64,000 bases of DNA from positions 310,001 through 374,000 of the forward strand of contig NW_020853550.1 in assembly GCF_000972845.2 (NCBI RefSeq), given 5' to 3'. A model generated the notes under the pieces. That model ran no database searches and was not told the DNA's origin. It saw only the letters and a list, made by a program, of their open reading frames with translations. Within the stretch, counting starts at the first letter, position 1, and the number at the start of each line of letters is the position of its first letter. The position numbers and the translations under genes were made by a program. Of this stretch, positions 13,501-22,324 are shown in pieces. The stretch comes from Larimichthys crocea. Its lineage: Eukaryota > Chordata > Actinopteri > Sciaenidae.

Positions 13501-14865
13501 TGATAGATACATGACACGTGTTGCAGCACTCCATGTCCAAGGTCTTTAAAATCGGACCCTTTAGAAGCAGACCTGTATTGATGCAGTCTCTAATCTCAGT
13601 GTGAAGCTGATCCTGACTCTCATGGTTTCAGGTACTATGCTGACATCAGACAGACCATCTCAGCCAGTGACCAGGAGATGAACTCTGCTCTGGCTGAACT
13701 GTCCAGGGTGAGTGCAGACACTGCTCAGAGCTCACAGTACAGACACACAGAGGACACTGACGCTGAGGTTCACTCATCTGATGCTTTGTGTTTCAGAACT
13801 ACTCTGGAGAGCTCAACTACCTGGTCGCACTGCACGAGCTGTACAAGTACATCAACAAATACTACGACCAGGTGTGTTTACCCGTCAGTCTGACGCCACG
13901 CGGAACCATGGCACAATATAAAGATGTGATGATCTGAGTCTTTTGGTGTTTGCTTGCTTTAAGAATTAATTTGTGTATCCAGTAAATTCAGGAGGTCAGT
14001 GTGCGTCCAGAAGTCTGAGACAGCTCATCAAGATACTTGATGAATGTCCATGATTTTCAGAATATCTTCTTCCTATCTTTGCCAGTATTGGCCCACGTTA
14101 CTCATGGCATGCAATAACATGGAGTCCACCTGATGACTTATGTTATCCCAGCATGATTTGACAAAGTTCCAAAGAGCCTCCTGTTCTCCACAGGACTTTG
14201 CAGTTAATTCAGAATGCTGCTGCACGTGTTTTGACAGGAACCAAGATCAGAGATCACATCTCTCCCATTTTGGCTTCTTTGCATTGGCTACCTGTTAAAT
14301 CTATTATAGAATTTTAAATTCTGGGTTCGGGAGGCAGACACGGTCAACACCTTTAAGAGTAAACTTTCCTTTTTGATAGAGCTTATAGTTAGGGTGTGAT
14401 GTGGAGCCTGCATTAACATTACTGTTTATTTTTAAGATCAGGACTCTAGGCTGCCAATCATTGCGGATGTTGTCACAGTGGGAACAGCTCCACTGTTACC
14501 GACCATGATGAAGTTGTCAGATTTTCACAACCAAGATGAATGTATTGTGACTTGTGTACTACTTTATGAGACTTCAAACACATCATCTTCATCAAATCTT
14601 CCTTTCATTAAAACTATGTCCAACCTCACTCTATAACTTGGATGCTGAAGGGTAGAACAATTCAAGGAAGCACACGTTTTTATCAATTTCAGCAACAATA
14701 ACTCTTCTTTGTGTCTCTGTCATCTCTCCATCTGTCTCTGTGCCGTCTTCTTCTCATCAGATCATCACAGCGCTGGAGGAGGACACCACAGCCCAGAAGA
14801 TGCAGCTCGGCTACAGACTGCAGCAGATCGCAGCCGCCGTGGAGAACAAAGTCACTGACTTGTGA
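52..14865 (+). CDS. plxnb1: Plexin-B1 (semaphorin-4D-type receptor), 5'-partial, 29 exons
   Basis: This is a single-pass receptor for class 4 semaphorins with a cytoplasmic Ras/Rap GAP domain that acts in axon guidance and cell motility (family knowledge). Exons I can place: 52-160, 1688-2641, 3296-3430, 3533-3655, 3751-3844, 3940-4106, 4651-4802, 4960-5065, 5199-5335, 5513-5689, 5780-6014, 6094-6336, 7277-7456, 7559-7707, 8931-9031, 9372-9589, 9687-9865, 9952-10018, 10524-10670, 10819-10984, 11411-11514, 11606-11690, 12021-12187, 12360-12520, 12613-12760, 12999-13063, 13632-13707, 13797-13871, 14761-14865. All have GT-AG borders and phases that agree, giving 1607 codons. The product ends VTDL, the PDZ ligand of B plexins. 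The long Thr/Pro exon points to B1 rather than B2 or B3. The sema domain and first PSI lie upstream of the window. I cannot tell fish paralogue a from b. Confidence 0.95.
296..1271. mobile_element. TTAA-flanked TIR element (non-autonomous, piggyBac-like)
   Basis: Inverted termini match over about 20 nt: AGGTGTCCTGTGAGGTTT at the left and, read on the other strand, AGGTATCCTGTGACGTTT at the right. A TTAA sits immediately outside each (296-299 and 1268-1271), the target preferred by piggyBac transposases. The 976 bp interior has no transposase frame. It also holds an L2-like LINE tail. It lies in the intron between the PSI2 and mucin-like exons of plxnb1. Confidence 0.6.
925..1060 (+). mobile_element. 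L2-like LINE 3' tail fragment
   Basis: The stretch reading GAAGTTTTTCCTTGCTGCT, then TTGCTCATGG, then GTAAATAACATTATAAAG resembles the 3' UTR of fish L2/Maui-like LINEs (recognised from memory). It lies inside the larger TIR element at 296-1271, so one inserted into the other or it was captured. Confidence 0.45.
1688..2641 (+). other. plxnb1: plxnb1 mucin-like Thr/Pro/Ser-rich exon
   Basis: One 954 nt exon encodes 318 residues and joins PSI2 to the region before PSI3. The first half is almost only Thr, Pro, Ala and Ser, with runs of ACC/ACA threonine codons. The second half is acidic and ends near the motif LDYQYD, which also closes the matching insert of mammalian plexin-B1. Dense Thr/Ser/Pro implies an O-glycosylated stalk (inference). 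The length and low complexity suggest fast divergence between fish. An open frame runs upstream from 1592, but the CCCCCAG acceptor at 1681-1687 fixes the exon start, and the frame past 2641 is intron. Confidence 0.85.
3296..3844 (+). other. plxnb1: plxnb1 exons between the mucin-like stalk and PSI3
   Basis: Three short exons (3296-3430, 3533-3655, 3751-3844) encode an extracellular segment with [15 protein letters not shown] and later cysteine-bearing strands ([17 protein letters not shown]). The order and motifs match the region before PSI3 in plexin-B1. The first intron here is only 102 nt, and about 43 nt of it is a CA repeat starting just after the donor. Confidence 0.8.
3434..3476. repeat. 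(CA)n microsatellite abutting a plxnb1 splice donor
   Basis: Uninterrupted CA units begin four bases after the exon end at 3430 and fill about 40% of a 102 nt intron. Confidence 0.98.
3940..4106 (+). other. plxnb1: plxnb1 exon: third PSI domain
   Basis: The exon encodes [17 protein letters not shown], then YGCAWCGG and a further set of cysteines ending CPAPVIHS. This is the canonical PSI cysteine pattern (C-x5-DC-x2-C then GC-x-WC). It is directly followed by the IPT exons, as in all plexins. Confidence 0.85.
4203..4570. mobile_element. MITE with about 28 bp TIRs in a plxnb1 intron
   Basis: The left end ATTGACCCTTCCTAAGCCCC and its continuation CACCCCTTT recur inverted at 4541-4570 (CTTAGGAAGGGTCAAT). 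The element is about 368 bp, with no coding capacity, in the intron between the PSI3 and first IPT exons. The family is not assigned. The long TIRs and short length define it as a miniature inverted-repeat element. Confidence 0.75.
4651..6336 (+). other. plxnb1: plxnb1 exons: IPT/TIG repeats
   Basis: Six exons (4651-4802, 4960-5065, 5199-5335, 5513-5689, 5780-6014, 6094-6336) encode consecutive IPT folds. Each opens with the typical pattern of P-x-x-G, then G-T-x-x-T-I-x-G: for example [20 protein letters not shown], then a unit with [16 protein letters not shown], then one with [12 protein letters not shown]. The immunoglobulin-like IPT string forms the plexin stalk. The fifth exon carries the convertase site described separately. 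Confidence 0.85.
5880..5912 (+). other. plxnb1: Polybasic proprotein-convertase site in plexin-B1
   Basis: Eleven successive basic codons encode [11 protein letters not shown] in an exposed loop between IPT strands. B-type plexins are cleaved by furin-like convertases at this location, and mammalian plexin-B1 has a much shorter RRRR there (family knowledge, from memory). The tract therefore very likely marks maturation into two non-covalently linked chains. The underlying DNA is an AAG/AGG purine run, which may have expanded by slippage. Confidence 0.75.
7277..7707 (+). other. plxnb1: plxnb1 membrane-proximal domain and transmembrane segment
   Basis: Exon 7277-7456 encodes the last extracellular IPT-like unit (GENLDLAI, then HLYCEPP). 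Exon 7559-7707 encodes [11 protein letters not shown], a Gly/Val-rich lead and then the hydrophobic helix [12 protein letters not shown] before a basic stop-transfer sequence. The acceptor of the transmembrane exon lies right after a (TG)n tract at 7514-7546. Confidence 0.9.
7514..7546. repeat. (TG)n microsatellite next to the acceptor of the TM exon
   Basis: Alternating TG runs to within 13 bases of the acceptor AG at 7557-7558 in plxnb1. Confidence 0.97.
8931..10018 (+). other. plxnb1: plxnb1 juxtamembrane helix and first half of the GAP domain
   Basis: Exons 8931-9031, 9372-9589, 9687-9865 and 9952-10018 encode the juxtamembrane coiled coil ([16 protein letters not shown]), then [17 protein letters not shown], the [20 protein letters not shown] helix and [18 protein letters not shown]. 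The MLRR arginines are the first conserved arginine pair needed for plexin GAP activity (family knowledge). Conservation with mammalian plexin-B1 is near complete here. Confidence 0.9.
10524..11690 (+). other. plxnb1: plxnb1 Rho-GTPase-binding (RBD) insert exons
   Basis: Exons 10524-10670, 10819-10984, 11411-11514 and 11606-11690 run from [19 protein letters not shown] through [47 protein letters not shown] and [12 protein letters not shown]. This ubiquitin-like RBD binds Rnd1, Rac1 and RhoD and splits the GAP domain in two (family knowledge). The acceptor at 10522-10523 directly follows an alternating TG tract. Confidence 0.88.
12191..12216. repeat. (AC)n microsatellite directly after a plxnb1 donor
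   Basis: The donor GTAAAC at 12188 runs into an uninterrupted AC repeat. Confidence 0.95.
14175..14480 (+). mobile_element. Decayed L2-like LINE ORF2 C-terminal fragment
   Basis: Read on the + strand, the last plxnb1 intron contains [15 protein letters not shown], then [13 protein letters not shown], then after a break [15 protein letters not shown]. These are the conserved C-terminal blocks of L2/CR1-group LINE ORF2 proteins (family knowledge). Frames are broken by indels and stops, so this is a fossil. It shares the host gene's orientation but was not spliced into the plexin reading frame. Confidence 0.7.
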
Positions 14866-16370
14866 CAGAGAAAACACCCACCAGAGCCGTGGCACGCAGA
14901 GTGGGAGGGGGATAAAGAGACTTGTGTCCTGTAGGGTTGAACTGAAGACCAGGACAGCAACAAGACAGACGAATAAGGACAATAATGATGAGAAGATTCA
15001 GGATGCATGGTGACACTCTGAAGCCCTGAGCTCTGTGCAGGAGCAGGACAGCACATGGAGCCCAGACAAAACTGGACAAAGAGTCAGCAGTCAGGCCTGC
15101 TGCCCCTCCCAAAACTTATTGAAGAGACATTTGGAGGAAAAATAGTTTTCTCTTTACAGAATACGTGCTGGACTTCAGACACAGTCAGGTCATCTGATCT
15201 GATCTAGTCTGATCTGATAGAAGAGACTACAGGGGGTTTTATGTCGCTGTTTTCCCTCTGGAGTGAATTTTATGAAGTGGTACCTCTTATGCCTTGTGTG
15301 TTTGTCACTGCTGTACGGTCAGAACTTATTTCTTTGTGTGTACGGTGATTTGTGTGTGTGTGTGTGTGTGCGCGCGCGCCCTGGTTGTCAATCTACATGT
15401 ATTTTCACATTTCTAGTATAAAGTATTGAAGTAACTGGTTCTTATCTTTTCGATGTTACAGTCGGCAGTATTCACTTTAAGTAGAATGGTCACAGCATTG
15501 TTTATCCTCTTCACTTCAAGCTAACTGCTGAGAGTCTAACAAGTCACTGCCACTCTACCTCAGCCTGCTGCGCTGCATCCAACGCTCTGTTCATTTCCTC
15601 TGTCATGTTGTTGACCAAACACCAACACTACTGTGCACATTTCAACCAGCTGCAACTACCAGTACAGCAGCATTCTGCCCTCATGCACATATACAGTGTA
15701 ACAGCTGCTGCAACAGTATACACACACACACACACAGCAAACATTTCAGACTTTTCTATTCATAATTTTCTTTCCTTTGTGTGAGATTGGAAATGAGAAT
15801 GTGCTCGTTGGAGAATTTTAAGGTACTTAAACTGCGACTGAGTGACAGTTTTTAGATTCTTGCTTTTATACTTCTAAATGTGGATGTTTGTGTAGTGTAC
15901 AAGTCACTGGAAAGATGTTAGAGGACAAACAAACTCCTTCCATAAACAAACTCATATTAATGAAGTTAGTCTGCACCACAGTTTTTCTTGAGTCAGTCCT
16001 GTTTCTTGTATATTTTAACATTCCTTTTAGGTTTTGAACAATGTTTTAAATCATGGGTCACGTTCTTCCACTGCAGACCGATGTAACGGTACATGTTGAA
16101 ATGTGTCTGTATTGACGCAGTAGTTAATATCCAGTTCTTGTATCGAACACTGTGGCACTGCTTCATGTGCTGTCCATCTGTGTGGCGTTTTGTTCTGTCA
16201 GTTGATGCAGGTTGTGTATTGATTATACTACTACCGGTTCAGTAGGTATGTTTGATCTTGATATCTGCTGATGTTCTTATTTAAATGACAAAGACTGAGA
16301 CGGCTTCTGAGGAGTCAGTGGGGCTGGGTGTGGTTCAACTTTAATGTCAATAAAATGTCAAACTCTGTTT
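14866..16370 (+). other. plxnb1: plxnb1 3' UTR with polyadenylation signal
   Basis: About 1.5 kb follows the stop codon with no further plexin coding sequence. The only well-placed AATAAA is at 16349-16354, shortly before a MITE begins, so the transcript end is put near 16.37 kb. The UTR holds a GT/CG alternating tract at about 15352-15379 and a short CA repeat near 15720. The exact end is inferred. Confidence 0.6.
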
Positions 16371-16376
16371 CCCCTT

Positions 16377-16680
16377 TTAAAGGTCCAGTGTGTCACATTT
16401 AGGAGGCTCTATTTACAGAATATATTTTTCATAACTATGTTTTCATTAGTGTATGATCACCTGAAAATAAGAATCATTCTGTTTGTTACCTTAGTATCTT
16501 CACCACCATGTTGAACTCATGTCATGTTTCTACAGTAGGCCAGAACAGACAAAACACTGACTCTACAAAGGAACTTTTGGGTTTTTCACCACTGGAGTTG
16601 CTAGGAAGGGCATGGTGGTGCGAGGGGGTGCAATCAGCAACACTAGATCCCACTAAATCCTCCACACTGGACCTTTTTAA
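16377..16680. mobile_element. TTAA-flanked MITE (common fish family)
   Basis: Termini AGGTCCAGTGTGT (16381 on) and CACACTGGACCT (to 16674) are inverted copies, with TTAA outside each end. The interior ATAACTATGTTTTCATTAGT followed by a stretch starting TGATCACCTGAAA is a repeat I recognise as frequent in percomorph genomes. It starts about 25 bp past the plxnb1 poly(A) signal. Confidence 0.8.
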
Positions 16681-17663
16681 ATTGTTTCCAACAGCACTGC
16701 CTTTCTGTTTGGGTTTGGGGTTTAATTCAGGTTAATATTGAGGACGGGGTTATTCCAGAGATAACTGGCCGGGCTCAGGTGACCATCAAGAAACACAAAT
16801 CATCAGTGAAACAGAATTTGACACAACACCTCTACCAAAAGTTTGAGTACCAAACTAATTCAGTTGTTCAGTATCTTACTTTGCAAAACATACACATTTT
16901 CAACATCACATAATATCTATAATAAGAAGGCACGACTGAGAATCTGCCAGCTTCTGTGCATAAACTGTTTGTTAATGTACTATAGACACAGGTTAGTCAT
17001 AACATTCGATACCCAGCCATGCCCACCAGACATCAGTCACAGTGAAATGGATTCAAACTGTCTCCTGTCTGTCCCCCCTTGATCAGTGTTCCGTGTGTGT
17101 GTGTCAGTTGAGCCTAAAGTGTGTCATTCCCACGTCCATCCAGGCTCAGCATGACTCAGTGTAGGGCTTAACACACACAAGCAACTAATGAGTCACATGA
17201 ACGCGTGGTTTGTTCTGTCGTACACTGTCGGGTCAGATGGGGGTGAAAGCTCAGTGATGATGAAGACAAAGCCATCTGAGGGAAAACTTTAACTGTTATT
17301 AGGCTGTATAAATTTGGCAATGTAGAGCAGGCTCTGCAAAGAGCAGTTTTTAAGGACGTCTCTTATTTTGTGTGTTAATATCATTGTACATACTGATTTC
17401 AAATGTAACTGTAGTGATTTAACCTGTTTAATAAGAGAGAGTGTAACTTCTCACACATGCTGATGTAATAAAGTATTCTTAAAATGATGAGTCATTCTTT
17501 TTCTTCCACAAACATAACATTGATATACAAGATGTCCATATGTGATTATGTGTGCATAAGTAACACATCTGTATCTTCTAGTGTGGAACTGGCCTGTACA
17601 TGGTTTATTGTGACGTGGGATGAAGGTAGAGATGAAGTACAGCATATCCTTACGAAGGGTGAT

Positions 17664-17701
<38 letters not shown>

Positions 17702-17749
17702 GTGATAACGAGTTATTAAACACAGCGTATTGTTCACCAGCCGACATAT
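16681..17749. other. Intergenic region between plxnb1 and the UBA-PTH2 gene
   Basis: No exon or RNA gene is seen. It holds only a (ATC)n microsatellite and AT-rich unique sequence. Confidence 0.6.
17663..17702. repeat. (ATC)n microsatellite
   Basis: About thirteen perfect ATC units. They create artificial poly-Asp, poly-Ile and poly-Met frames. Confidence 0.97.
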
Positions 17750-17989
17750 TTACGTTTATGGAGTAGCGTTGTTACACGTACTGTGTGCACGCACATTATT
17801 AATATCAGCGGAGAATCTGTAACACCGCCAACACTGAGAGTGACTCGACCAGAAGCAGCACCGTGTGCCAACAAGCGGACGGGTCCAAAATGGAGTAACG
17901 CTGAACACGGCGCAGTGTGGACTCTCTGAATGTAACTCAGCATTCAAACACAAAGTGCTCGGTCGCAGGTGAACGTTGCAGACGTGTAG

Positions 17990-18044
17990 AGGACGCGGGA
18001 AGTCGCTGCTGTTGTTTCTTCTGTCGAGCTAGCTGCGCTAAACA
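17990..18044 (+). promoter_or_regulatory. Promoter-proximal region and non-coding exon 1 of the UBA-PTH2 gene
   Basis: A GC-richer stretch from about 17.8 kb ends in a strong donor (AAACA|GTAAGT, GT at 18045). The next exon starts at 18702 and holds the ATG six bases in, so an upstream non-coding exon is needed and this is the best placed. The transcription start is not visible, and no TATA box is seen. Several GCTAGC hexamers follow in the intron. Confidence 0.45.
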
Positions 18045-18707
18045 GTAAGTAACGTACTGACAGACTGAAGCTAGCCCGGCTCGTTGTAGCGGCTAGTGCT
18101 AAGGCTAGCATCGGTTACCGTGTTAATGGCAGCGGTTAAACTAGAAATGTCACTTTAACTAACCAGCAACATATCATTAACATTAATGTAATGTATGAGA
18201 CGTGTTCTTACTGGGACGGCTGTACCGTCTAAACAGAAGCTAGCTGTGCTGAGGCTAGCTGCATTGTCGTCGATGCTAATTTGAATAAAGCTAACGTTAG
18301 CGTGTTTGAGCTGCGTAGAGCTAGCACTGAGCTAACTCAGATAAACGCTGTGTGTCTGACACATGACGTGTTTTCTTAGTGTTGTTAGGATATGGTTATT
18401 GTTTAGTTCTCATCATAACCTTAGAAGCATATGACAAAATCCCATTTGGTTGAATGTTGAGCACGGCCTCGTTCAGGTTCAAACACACTGACAGATGATC
18501 TGTAGATGACTCGAGGAAAAATGCAGTTACCGCCTCAGTCTCTCGTGTTGCCGTGTGGTGTCTGTGCTGTTAACACCTGTGTAGTGGACCTGAGATATAT
18601 TCGTCATTTTGAATATAATGTGGTTCATGTAGTAGACAGTGGTGTTGGGTGTGATCTGTGCCGTGCAGGCTGTTCACTGCTGCTGTTTTCTCTGCTTGCA
18701 GTCGAGG

Positions 18708-21155
18708 ATGGAGCCATCCGAGCAGTCAGGCCCAGACTCCGGCTCTCAGGACGTCAACCCTGTGTTCCTGCAGCAGCTCAGGGAGCTGGACATCCCAGAG
18801 GAGGCGGCCAAACAGGTGGGGCACGTACAAGACACGTTTTCATCAACATCCAGTGATGGCTCTAACTGGGAGTGCTTCTTTTCTCTGTGCTTATTATACT
18901 GTATGTGACAGTGGAACCTATCATCTTAAGTTGAATGTTCCCGTCACTGACCTTCAGTAATACATACTGTATCATGTCAACACTGCACTGCTGCTACATA
19001 GAGAATGTCACCTCATTTGAATGATTTTCAAATACATTTTAATAGATTAGATTAGATATACTTTATACTATACTTTGTACTTGTTACAGCAGCAGAGGAA
19101 AGCGTAGCATACACTACAGACTTAGAAAAAAGTAGACAAGGCAAAAAAAAAAAAAAAAAAAACACACAATAAACAGACACAAATATCTATAACCTACACA
19201 ATAAACATGAAAAACAATCAACCTTCAAAACAGTACTGAGGATAACATGACATAATATTATATATAAATAAATAAAGAAAAACTATAACATAGCACACTC
19301 TTACAGCTGTAGAATATTGAGGTAATGTCCAGACATTGTCTATGCTGTGTGTAGTCTCCTAGTTTCCACCAGGGTTGACTTAGCTGAACCAGGTCGTAGC
19401 AAGGCTTTACATTCATATTCAGGATCAGACATTGTGTGATTTATTGCAGTTTAGTTTATTACTTGTCAGTCAGAAGTCATTGCTGTCCTATAATTCACCA
19501 CTTTGTTCTCTGACCTTTTTCACTGTCACTCTCACCTTACAGGCACTTTTGCACACTCGGAACGTGTCTGCAGAGGAGGCGGCCATGTACTACTTCAACA
19601 AGCTGGAGAATGAGGTGCCCATAAGCTAGCCTTAGTCCCCACAGGTACACCTTGGTCCATTAGACCTTGTGGAGTTTGTCCAAAGCCAAGTCTCAGTGTC
19701 TCTTCTTGTCTGCTCTGACCCTCAGGAGGAGGGAGACGATGACCTCATGTTCAAGATGGTGTTTGTGGTCAACATGGACCTTGCTATGGGTGTTGGAAAG
19801 GTAAATCCGTTCTAAAGAAAATGTTTACCTAATATTTAACAACAGCTTAGTCATGGTTTGCTGTCACATTGACAAGAGAATCAAAGGGAAAGCTTTTGAG
19901 CTGAGCTCCCCGCTGTGTTTAAAACCTGTGATCTCATGTTTTACAGTGATATAAAGCTGCTGTTTGTTGTGTTATTTCCCAGAGCCTGACTTTAATTTGC
20001 ATTAGTCTGCCCATCATTAACACCTACCAGGTCCAGTGTTATTTTTAGGTGGACTTTGCATTCTAATAGAAAAATAAATCCATGTTCATGCAGTTCTCTT
20101 TTCTCAGGTTCAGTGTGTAAACCTGTACAGGTGTGTAGGTGTGAACTCAATGCTGTGTTTGTTCAGGTGGCAGCCCAGGTTGGCCACGCTGCTGTGGGTT
20201 TGTACCAGGCTCTGCAGGAGAAGAACAGCTGGAGAGAGATGGCCTGGAAGTGGGACCACGGCGGGTACGACCAGCACAGTATAGTACATAGTTAATGTTC
20301 AGGTCATGTGAACCGCACTTTAACAAGAAATAATTAAAGCACCTATACCGTACACCTTTAACTGGATGTGAAGATTTTTACCATTTCATGCTTAAAAAAT
20401 CCAGATGGAAGGTTTTAGTGTCCATAACTAAATCTATATTGACATCTTTCACATCAGTTTTCATTTCATCATCAGGAGAAGCAAGCATGTTGTAGTGCTG
20501 CAGAAATCCAGCAGCGTTCACACAATGCTGTACTGTCATTGTTTAGAGGGTTTGTTTCAACACTCCTTACCAAGAGTCTCTTGAATTTAAAAAGAAAATG
20601 TAATCCTTCAGCTGTGTCAGGGTGGCTGTGCTGCTTCTGTGTCTTTTCTTTTCCACTTATTGCTCCACTGCCTGTGCGGAGTGCTCCACACTCCACACTT
20701 GGTTCTCATGGTTTGCTTTGCACAATCACTCAGCATGTATTAAATTGTTGAATAATCAAGTCATTACAGTTAACTGTGTGTGTGTGTGTTGCTGATAAAG
20801 AGCCAAGAAGGTGGTGGTCCAAGGCACTAACGTGGCTCATCTACTGGAGCTGCAGGCCCTGGCCATGAGCCTCAGCCTGCCCACTTACCTGGTCCAGGAT
20901 GCAGGGCTCACCCAGGTGACAGACAGAAACCATTTACTCAAAGCTGTTTGTCTGTAAATGTGTTTTGGAGGTTCCGGTAGTCATTCCCAAAATATTTTCA
21001 GTCTCTGTTGCAGTGTGTTGACGTGAAGACATTTTTAATCTGAGCACCACCCCTCTTGTCTTTGGTAGGTGGAGGCTGGGTCCCGCACTGTCCTGGCCAT
21101 CATGGGTGAGGAGGAGATGGTGAACAATGTCACTGGGAGTCTGAAGCTGCTCTGA
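18708..21155 (+). CDS. UBA domain plus PTH2-type peptidyl-tRNA hydrolase
   Basis: Six coding exons are in phase: 18708-18815, 19543-19614, 19726-19800, 20167-20264, 20801-20915 and 21069-21155, giving 184 residues. Residues about 17-60 (PVFLQQLRELDIPEEAAKQA, then VSAEEAAMYYFNKLEN) look like a UBA fold. Residues 68-184 hold the PTH2 signatures MVFVVNMDLAMGVGKVAAQVGHAA, split here as MVFVVNMDLAMGVGK and VAAQVGHAAVGLYQAL, then KKVVVQG and the end VTGSLKLL. PTH2 enzymes hydrolyse peptidyl-tRNA released by stalled ribosomes. The mammalian PTRH2 has a mitochondrial membrane anchor at its N-terminus; here a UBA domain stands in its place, so a cytosolic, ubiquitin-linked role is inferred. The ATG at 18708 is the first in its exon. 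Confidence 0.88.
19035..19300. repeat. A-rich LINE/SINE-like remnant in a UBA-PTH2 intron
   Basis: GATTAGATTAGATATACTTT, a poly(A) tract at 19144-19161 and AATAAACAGACACAAATATC resemble the 3' tails of fish LINEs such as Rex1. No coding sequence remains. The family assignment is from memory and weak. Confidence 0.35.
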
Positions 21156-22292
21156 GGGGCTCAAACCCACTGTCCGGGAGGCATGGCTCTGCAGTGCCAC
21201 AGTGCAACCAGCAGAGGGCAGCATTTCCCAGTGGCAGGGAGAGTCTTGGCATGCAAGAGTGTACCAATCTTTAAAAAAGACCTAAAGAACAGGGGGAACG
21301 TCCCAACACCAGAAAACAAACACTCTCAGCCATTTGTTTCCCTTTCATTCTTTGTCGCCGCTTGGTCGGCCGTTGAGAGCAGGAGGGGAGAGAGACCGGT
21401 TCTTCACAGGAGAACAAGATGAAGGCAGTCTTTTTCTGGTGACCTTTCTCTTTTTTAAACGGGCCACCTACTTAGGAGTCTTATTAGAATCTTAATCAGT
21501 TTTCAAACACATCTAGTTTGTTGTCCAGTTTTCAGATATGGCAGAGTCAAATTAAGTTTTTATTTTCTTTTGTTTTTTGTGGTTGACCAATATTGTAACT
21601 GCTTATTCAAGGGGCTGTGTACTGTAGCCTATGACATAATGTAATTAATGACACCCACAGCAGATGTGCTATTTCCCTGTTGGATCCACTACTCCTGAAT
21701 GAAGGGTAACTTATTACCTGATAATATGTGAGCACTCATTTTTGACATATAAATAAGTTTGTGTCTGTATGCAAATATCCTCCCAAAGATCCCTCTCCTT
21801 TAGACTTAATAGCATTACTTATTATTGATAAATGGCTATATTTTGTATACATATGCCTGTTAGGGCCATATACTGTATAATCTGTGGTGTGCCATCCTTA
21901 ACAGTATGCACAGTTACTGGACTTTATTGTATTGTATTTTTTTCTTTATGCAAAAGGTGGAAAATGAGTTCCAGTTTTTGGATTTGTTGCTAGACTTTGA
22001 TGGTGGATGAGAAGTTCTGTGGAGCCAAAATGTCATGTAGTGAAGGTCTGTAACTACGCACACTGACTGCCTGTTATTGAGTTTACAGTGATGAAGTTCC
22101 AGCTTGGACAGAGATGATCATGTGTACGACAGTTGTATTTGGGACTTGGAGGATAGTCTTGCACACTAATAATCTTAATACACAGAATGATGTGTGAGCT
22201 GTTGTGTGTTTTTTCTCACTAACAAATATCTGTGGCCATGGGCTGCCCCTCCCACAATTCTTAGCTTCATGTCAAAGATTTTATTTGTAACA

Positions 22293-22300
<8 letters not shown>
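21156..22300 (+). other. Probable 3' UTR of the UBA-PTH2 gene
   Basis: About 1.1 kb follows the stop with no other coding signal and ends before a genomic poly(A) run at 22302-22323. No canonical AATAAA was found at a convincing place, so the end is uncertain. Confidence 0.35.
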
Positions 22301-22323
<23 letters not shown>

Positions 22324-22324
22324 G

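Larger units (their letters stand above)
12021..14865 (+). other. plxnb1: plxnb1 second half of the GAP domain and PDZ-ligand tail
   Basis: Exons 12021-12187, 12360-12520, 12613-12760, 12999-13063, 13632-13707, 13797-13871 and 14761-14865 encode [39 protein letters not shown], the [16 protein letters not shown] motif with the second conserved GAP arginine, [12 protein letters not shown], and the tail [19 protein letters not shown] is the class I PDZ ligand by which B plexins recruit PDZ-RhoGEF and LARG (family knowledge). The stop codon TGA is at 14863-14865. Confidence 0.92.

Noticed and set aside
17451..17747. Frame with a poly-Asp run
   Set aside because: Produced by the (ATC)n microsatellite.
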